Shown one piece after another: positions 60,623 to 64,000 of a DNA stretch of 64,000 bases; position 1 is the first letter of the stretch; every line of letters starts with the position of its first letter. Both the position numbers and the translations under genes were made by a program. The stretch covers positions 1 to 64,000 of the forward strand of contig NZ_JOCB01000022.1 of assembly GCF_000718775.1 (NCBI RefSeq), in the 5' to 3' direction. This DNA comes from Streptomyces sp. NRRL S-31 (GTDB taxonomy: Bacteria > Actinomycetota > Actinomycetes > Streptomycetales > Streptomycetaceae). The notes below the pieces were generated by a model, which was not told where the DNA came from, ran no database searches, and saw nothing but the letters and a program-made list of their open reading frames with translations.

Positions 60623-61945
60623 ATGTCTTCCCCTTCCGGGAAACCCTCGTATTCCGCGGTGCTGCGCCGGCCGTACGCGCTGCGGACCTTCGCCGCGGCC
60701 ACGGTCGGCCGCTTCTCCTACGGCATCGTCTTCCTGTCGCTGACGCTGGCGCTCAGCCGGACGGCCGGCTCCTACGCCTGGGCCGGCACAGCCGTGGCGT
60801 GTTCCGGGCTCGGCTCCTCCGTCGTCGCGCCCCTGCGCGCCCGACTGCTCGACCGGCGCGGACCACGGCGGGTCCTGCCGGTCATGGCGGCCGTCTACGC
60901 GACCCTGCTCGCCACCCTGGCGGTCGCGACCTGGGGCCCGGGGACACCGCCCTGGGCGCTGCTGGTCCTGACGCTCTCGGCGGGCGTCTGCGCGCCTCCG
61001 CTCGGGCCGGTGATGCGGGCCCTGTGGAGTGATCTGACACCGGACGGGGAACTGCGGCAGCGCGCCTTCTCCCTGGACACCGTCGTGGAGGAACTCCTCT
61101 ACGTGTTCGGTCCGTTGGCCGCCGGGCTGGTCACCGCTCTCGGCAATCCGGCCCTCGGCGTGGGCGTGGGCGCCGTCCTGGTCCTCACCGGCACGCTCGG
61201 GCTGATCACCTCCCCCCTCCTGCGGAGCCAGGCCCCCGGCGCCGCGACGGACGAGCCGGACACGGAGCCGGCCCGCGCCGACGGCGCCACCACCGACGGT
61301 CCCGCCGCCGACGGCCCCGGGGCCGGCTCGGAGCAAGGGTCTTCGCCGGACGGCGAGACGCGCGGCCGGGTCGGGTTGCCGGCCGCGGTCGTCGTGGCAG
61401 GGGCGGTCGGCATGTCACTGGGCGCCCTGGAACTCCTCGTGGTCGCCTTCGCGGACCAGCACCACCACGTCGCGGCCGTGGCGTGGATCCAAGCCGCCCT
61501 CTCGGTGGGCAGCGTCGTCGGCGGGATGGCGTACGGGGCCCGCACCTGGCGTCTGCCCAGCGGACAACGCCTGTTCCTGCTGGCCTTCGCCCTGTCCGCG
61601 GCGCTGGCGGGGGCAGCGGCCGTCTCCGACCTCTACGCGCTGGCCGTCGTGGCCGGGTGCGTCGGGCTGTTCGTCGCGCCGGCCCTGTCGACGGCCTACC
61701 TCGTCGCGGACGAGCGCGCCACGGCGAAGACGCGCATCCAGGCCGGCACCTGGGTCAACAGCGCCTTCAACGCCGGTAATGCGGGCGGGACCACGACCGC
61801 GGGTCTGGTCCTGGGGCAGCTGCCGCTGTCCCTGTGCTTCGTGGCGGCGGCGGCTCCCACCCTGGCCTCCACCGCCACCGCGCTCGTGCGACCCCGGCGG
61901 ACCGTACGGGCCGCCGCACCGACGGGGATCGCGTCCGGAGGCTGA
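60623..61945 (+). CDS. MFS transporter (right member of an exporter pair)
   Basis: ATG at 60623 (GAGGAA eight bases upstream) gives 440 residues. It resembles the MFS at 57042: signature loop VAPLRARLLDRRGPRRVLPV, helix 5 region LTPDGELRQRAFSLDTVVEE and LLYVFGPLAAGLVTALG, then GLPAAVVVAGAVGMSLGALE and GTWVNSAFNAGNAGGTTTAG. The central cytoplasmic loop (about residues 205-250) is long and Ala/Asp/Gly-rich. The pair is probably an old duplication. It is divergent from the radical SAM gene and is a second exporter of the same small locus. Ten or more hydrophobic helices can be picked out. Confidence 0.9.
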   Translation: MSSPSGKPSYSAVLRRPYALRTFAAATVGRFSYGIVFLSLTLALSRTAGSYAWAGTAVACSGLGSSVVAPLRARLLDRRGPRRVLPVMAAVYATLLATLAVATWGPGTPPWALLVLTLSAGVCAPPLGPVMRALWSDLTPDGELRQRAFSLDTVVEELLYVFGPLAAGLVTALGNPALGVGVGAVLVLTGTLGLITSPLLRSQAPGAATDEPDTEPARADGATTDGPAADGPGAGSEQGSSPDGETRGRVGLPAAVVVAGAVGMSLGALELLVVAFADQHHHVAAVAWIQAALSVGSVVGGMAYGARTWRLPSGQRLFLLAFALSAALAGAAAVSDLYALAVVAGCVGLFVAPALSTAYLVADERATAKTRIQAGTWVNSAFNAGNAGGTTTAGLVLGQLPLSLCFVAAAAPTLASTATALVRPRRTVRAAAPTGIASGG

Positions 61946-61958
61946 CACACGGGCCCGT

Positions 61959-61985
61959 GGGGGCGGGGCCGACGCCCCCGCCCCC
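61959..61985. terminator. GC-rich hairpin between convergent genes
   Basis: GGGGGCGGGG (61959-61968) pairs with CCCCGCCCCC (61976-61985) around a 7-base loop. It lies between the MFS gene and the convergent xylanase gene and likely terminates both. Confidence 0.7.
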
Positions 61986-62002
61986 GGCCCGGCTTGGCGG
62001 CG

Positions 62003-63700
62003 TCAGCGGTCGAGGGCGTCGCGCAGCGCCCGGTACGCGGGCTTCGCCTCGTACGCCGAGTCCCAGGGGAGGGCGTTCCCCGGAGCCGGGGGGTAGTTCC
62101 GGAGGTCGGCGGTGGAGCCGTAGCGGTCGGTGAAGCCCCAAGTGGAGAAGGAGGTGCAGTTCGGTTCCTCCTCGCACACGGCGAGCTTTGCCGCGAACTC
62201 GCGCGCCTGGGCGTCCTCCTCGCCTTCGCCGACGAGGACGTCCATCTCCGAGACCCGGGCCTTCAGGCCGAGTCCGGCCAGCGCCCGGAGCTTGCGCCGG
62301 AAGGCTTCCGGGTCGGTCCGGTCGGCGGCGGCGTACTCGTGGTTCTGGAAGCCGACCCCGTCGATGGGGACGCCGCGCTCCTTCAGCCGGGTCAGCAGCG
62401 CGTAGAGGGCGTCCCAGCGCGGTCCGTCCTCCTCCACCCCGTACTCGTTGAGGTAGAGCACCGCGTGCGGGTCGGCTTCCCGGGCCGTGCGGAAGGCGAT
62501 GTCGATGTACCGCTCGCCCATCGCCTCGAACCAGAGGTGCGGTCGCACACCGCGGTTGCCGTTGGTGTAGTCCTCGTCCTCGTCGGACATGGGCTCGTTC
62601 ACCACGTCCCACTCCGCCACCTTGCCCCGGAAGTGGCCCGCGACCACGCGGATGTGCTCCGTCATGACGTGCTCGCGGTCCTCGCGTGTCATCGCGGCGC
62701 GCATCCACGAGGGCAGCGCCTCGAACCAGACGAGGGTGTGGGCGTGCACCAGCATCCCGTTGGCACGGGCGAAGTCCACCAGGGTGTCGCCCTCCGCGAA
62801 GGCGAAGACGCCGCGTCGCGGCTGGACGAACTGCGCCTTGAAGTCGTTCTCCGGCGTGAGCATGGAGAACTCCTCACCCGCCGTCCGGCGGTAGGCGTCA
62901 TCGGTCAGCAAGGGGCCCGCGGCCACGGCGGTCCCCACGCGGAGCGGTCGCTCCCGGCCCGCCGCCAGGTCACGCAACGCGTCGGTGGACCGGGGTACCC
63001 GCAGAGCGGGGGCGTCCCGGACGGACAGCCGTCCCCCGCCCAGTGGCATCGCGCGGAGCGCACCGAGTGTCCAGCCCCGCCCGCCGCCCCCCGCGTCCGC
63101 GCCGAACCAGATACGGCCGTGCCCGAAGACCTCCCGCCCCGGAACGGTCCCCACGACGTGCCCGTCGGCCTCCAGCACCAGCCGGTCCCCCCGCACCTCG
63201 ACGGCGAGGCGGACCTCGTCCCCGAGGCCCCCGCCGAAGGAACGGGTCAGCGCGGGCCGGTCCGAGTCCCCGTCCCAGCGGTCGAACCGGACCCGGCCGC
63301 CGGCCACACCGATCCGCACGCCGCGCCGCTCGCGACGCCACTCGTCGTACACGACCGGAACCTCGCCGTACAGATGCAGATAGGCATCCGTGCCGTCCGT
63401 GCGGCTCAGACGTGCCTCGATCCGGAGGCCGCCCCGGAACACCAGGTGGGGACCGCGCAGGTTCACCGGCGGATTCGGCCGCCCCCCGCTGCCGTCCTGC
63501 CGCGTGACGCGCCGGTCCAGGCGCGTGACGCGCACCCCTGACCGGGTCTGCTCCGCCCCGGCGAAGTGGGCCCAGTCCCGGCCGCCGAGCAGGTCCGTCA
63601 CCGGTCCCCGGGCGGGCGCGGGGGCACCGGTGCAGGACGTCGATACCCCGGCGAGCAGGGCGCAGGCGGCAGCGGCGGCCACGCCCCTCCGTACCCGCAT
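62003..63700 (-). CDS. GH10 endo-1,4-beta-xylanase-like lipoprotein
   Basis: ATG at 63700 gives 565 residues and a proper lipoprotein signal (MRVRRGVAAAAACALLAGVS, lipobox-like VSTSC); an ATG at 63787 would add a hydrophilic leader. Residues 40-240 form a beta-sandwich-like N-terminal region (LHLYGEVPVVYDEWRRERRG, VEVRGDRLVLEADGHVVGTV). The GH10 barrel follows: FSMLTPENDFKAQFVQPRRG, GMLVHAHTLVWFEALPSWMR, acid/base Glu near 369 in WDVVNEPMSDE, LYLNEYGVEEDGPRWDALYA, nucleophile Glu near 484 in ARVSEMDVLVGEGEED and TSFSTWGFTDRYGS. It should cleave xylan or a related beta-1,4-glycan at the cell surface. The family assignment is firm, substrate inferred. Confidence 0.92.
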   Translation of the reverse strand: MRVRRGVAAAAACALLAGVSTSCTGAPAPARGPVTDLLGGRDWAHFAGAEQTRSGVRVTRLDRRVTRQDGSGGRPNPPVNLRGPHLVFRGGLRIEARLSRTDGTDAYLHLYGEVPVVYDEWRRERRGVRIGVAGGRVRFDRWDGDSDRPALTRSFGGGLGDEVRLAVEVRGDRLVLEADGHVVGTVPGREVFGHGRIWFGADAGGGGRGWTLGALRAMPLGGGRLSVRDAPALRVPRSTDALRDLAAGRERPLRVGTAVAAGPLLTDDAYRRTAGEEFSMLTPENDFKAQFVQPRRGVFAFAEGDTLVDFARANGMLVHAHTLVWFEALPSWMRAAMTREDREHVMTEHIRVVAGHFRGKVAEWDVVNEPMSDEDEDYTNGNRGVRPHLWFEAMGERYIDIAFRTAREADPHAVLYLNEYGVEEDGPRWDALYALLTRLKERGVPIDGVGFQNHEYAAADRTDPEAFRRKLRALAGLGLKARVSEMDVLVGEGEEDAQAREFAAKLAVCEEEPNCTSFSTWGFTDRYGSTADLRNYPPAPGNALPWDSAYEAKPAYRALRDALDR

Positions 63701-63815
63701 GACCGGCGACACCCCCTCCGACACCCCTGCCCCGGCCCCGCCGCCGCTCCTCCGGCCATGCCGGGGGCGGTCGTTCGGGTCCATCATGTCCCACGCCGGG
63801 CGCCTGCCGGCGGGC

Positions 63816-64000
63816 TCACCAGCCGAGTCCCGCCCGGGCCAGCCGGTCCAGGGCCTCGTCGAGCACGGGCCCCGGCTGTCCCAGGAAGAGCCGCACGTAC
63901 GCCTCCGCCGAGCCGTCCGCCCTGCGCGGGAGTCCGTGCGGAGCCGTCATGCTGCCGGCCCCCGGCAGGACCCCGGCCGCCAGGCACAGCCGCCGGTAGT
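63816..64000 (-). CDS. PLP-dependent aminotransferase (class I/II), C-terminal fragment, cut by window end
   Basis: The minus-strand frame runs into the window from its right end and stops with TGA at 63816-63818. The 61 visible residues read YRRLCLAAGVLPGAGSMTAP, HGLPRRADGSAEAYVRLFLG and QPGPVLDEALDRLARAGLGW. This matches the end of fold-type I aminotransferases (small domain, GVxVxPGxxF-like strand, then the R/KLxF segment and final helix ALxRLAxA). The catalytic Lys and the rest are off-window. The preceding gene on this strand is the GH10 lipoprotein, 116 bases downstream. Exact substrate unknown. Confidence 0.7.
   Translation of the reverse strand, partial: YRRLCLAAGVLPGAGSMTAPHGLPRRADGSAEAYVRLFLGQPGPVLDEALDRLARAGLGW

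Noticed and set aside
62003..63787. GH10 start at 63787 instead of 63700
   Set aside because: The extra 29 residues are hydrophilic and would hide the lipoprotein signal; 63700 gives a normal lipobox layout.
1..64000. tRNA, rRNA, riboswitch, IS element or phage integrase
   Set aside because: Scanning found no tRNA-like clover sequence, rRNA, transposase-like frame or integrase, and no terminal inverted repeats; I report none.

Overview
This window is high-GC actinomycete DNA, almost certainly from a Streptomyces or close relative. Codon third positions are nearly all G or C, GTG and TTG starts are common, the single TTA codon I noticed lies in a surface-protein gene, and the accessory gene content is typical (DUF574-type methyltransferase, HTH/membrane regulators, many secreted lipoproteins, DyP peroxidase, GH10 xylanase).

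Layout. 1-10230: an accessory region with a truncated AraC regulator joined tail-to-tail to a truncated methyltransferase, an ECF sigma factor with a partner gene, an aldo/keto reductase, an SRPBCC protein, a membrane HTH protein, two small secreted proteins, an ArsR remnant, and a tryptophan-2,3-dioxygenase-like/SnoaL fusion. 10289-11173: a GNAT acetyltransferase. 11457-40356: a large hybrid NRPS/PKS biosynthetic cluster. 40814-56914: mostly envelope or housekeeping genes (SdrD-like wall protein, lipoproteins, DyP peroxidase, LLM oxidoreductase, Ser/Thr kinase, lipase, MFS) with P450 and MarR gene remnants. 57042-61945: a second small locus, with a canonical B12-binding radical SAM enzyme between two related MFS exporters. 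62003-64000: a GH10 lipoprotein and the C-terminal end of an aminotransferase.

The main cluster reads NRPS1 (A-T-C-A-T, +), B12-type radical SAM (-), NRPS2 (C-A-T-C-A-T, +), ATP-grasp ligase (+), NRPS3 (C-A-T-TE fused to a 12-TM-type MFS exporter, +), a single-module fully reducing type I PKS (KS-AT-DH-ER-KR-ACP, +) and a KASIII-like acyltransferase (+). ATGA overlaps couple NRPS2/ATP-grasp, ATP-grasp/NRPS3 and PKS/KASIII. Five adenylation domains suggest a peptide of up to about five residues. The PKS probably makes a reduced acyl chain that the KASIII-like protein transfers. The ATP-grasp ligase may build or cap a unit, the radical SAM enzyme probably modifies a precursor or the scaffold, and the fused MFS would export the product. 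I do not recognise the product. No MbtH-like protein, phosphopantetheinyl transferase or dedicated pathway regulator is visible inside the cluster.

Three things stand out in this cluster. A 215-residue in-frame minisatellite is inserted between core motifs A3 and A4 of the last adenylation domain of NRPS2. An assembly-line/thioesterase/exporter fusion sits in one polypeptide. The radical SAM enzyme carries a CX9CX2C cysteine motif instead of CX3CX2C. Tandem-repeat expansions also occur in two PKS linkers and in the NRPS3-PKS gap. All product names come from reading motifs in the translated sequence; no database search was run.
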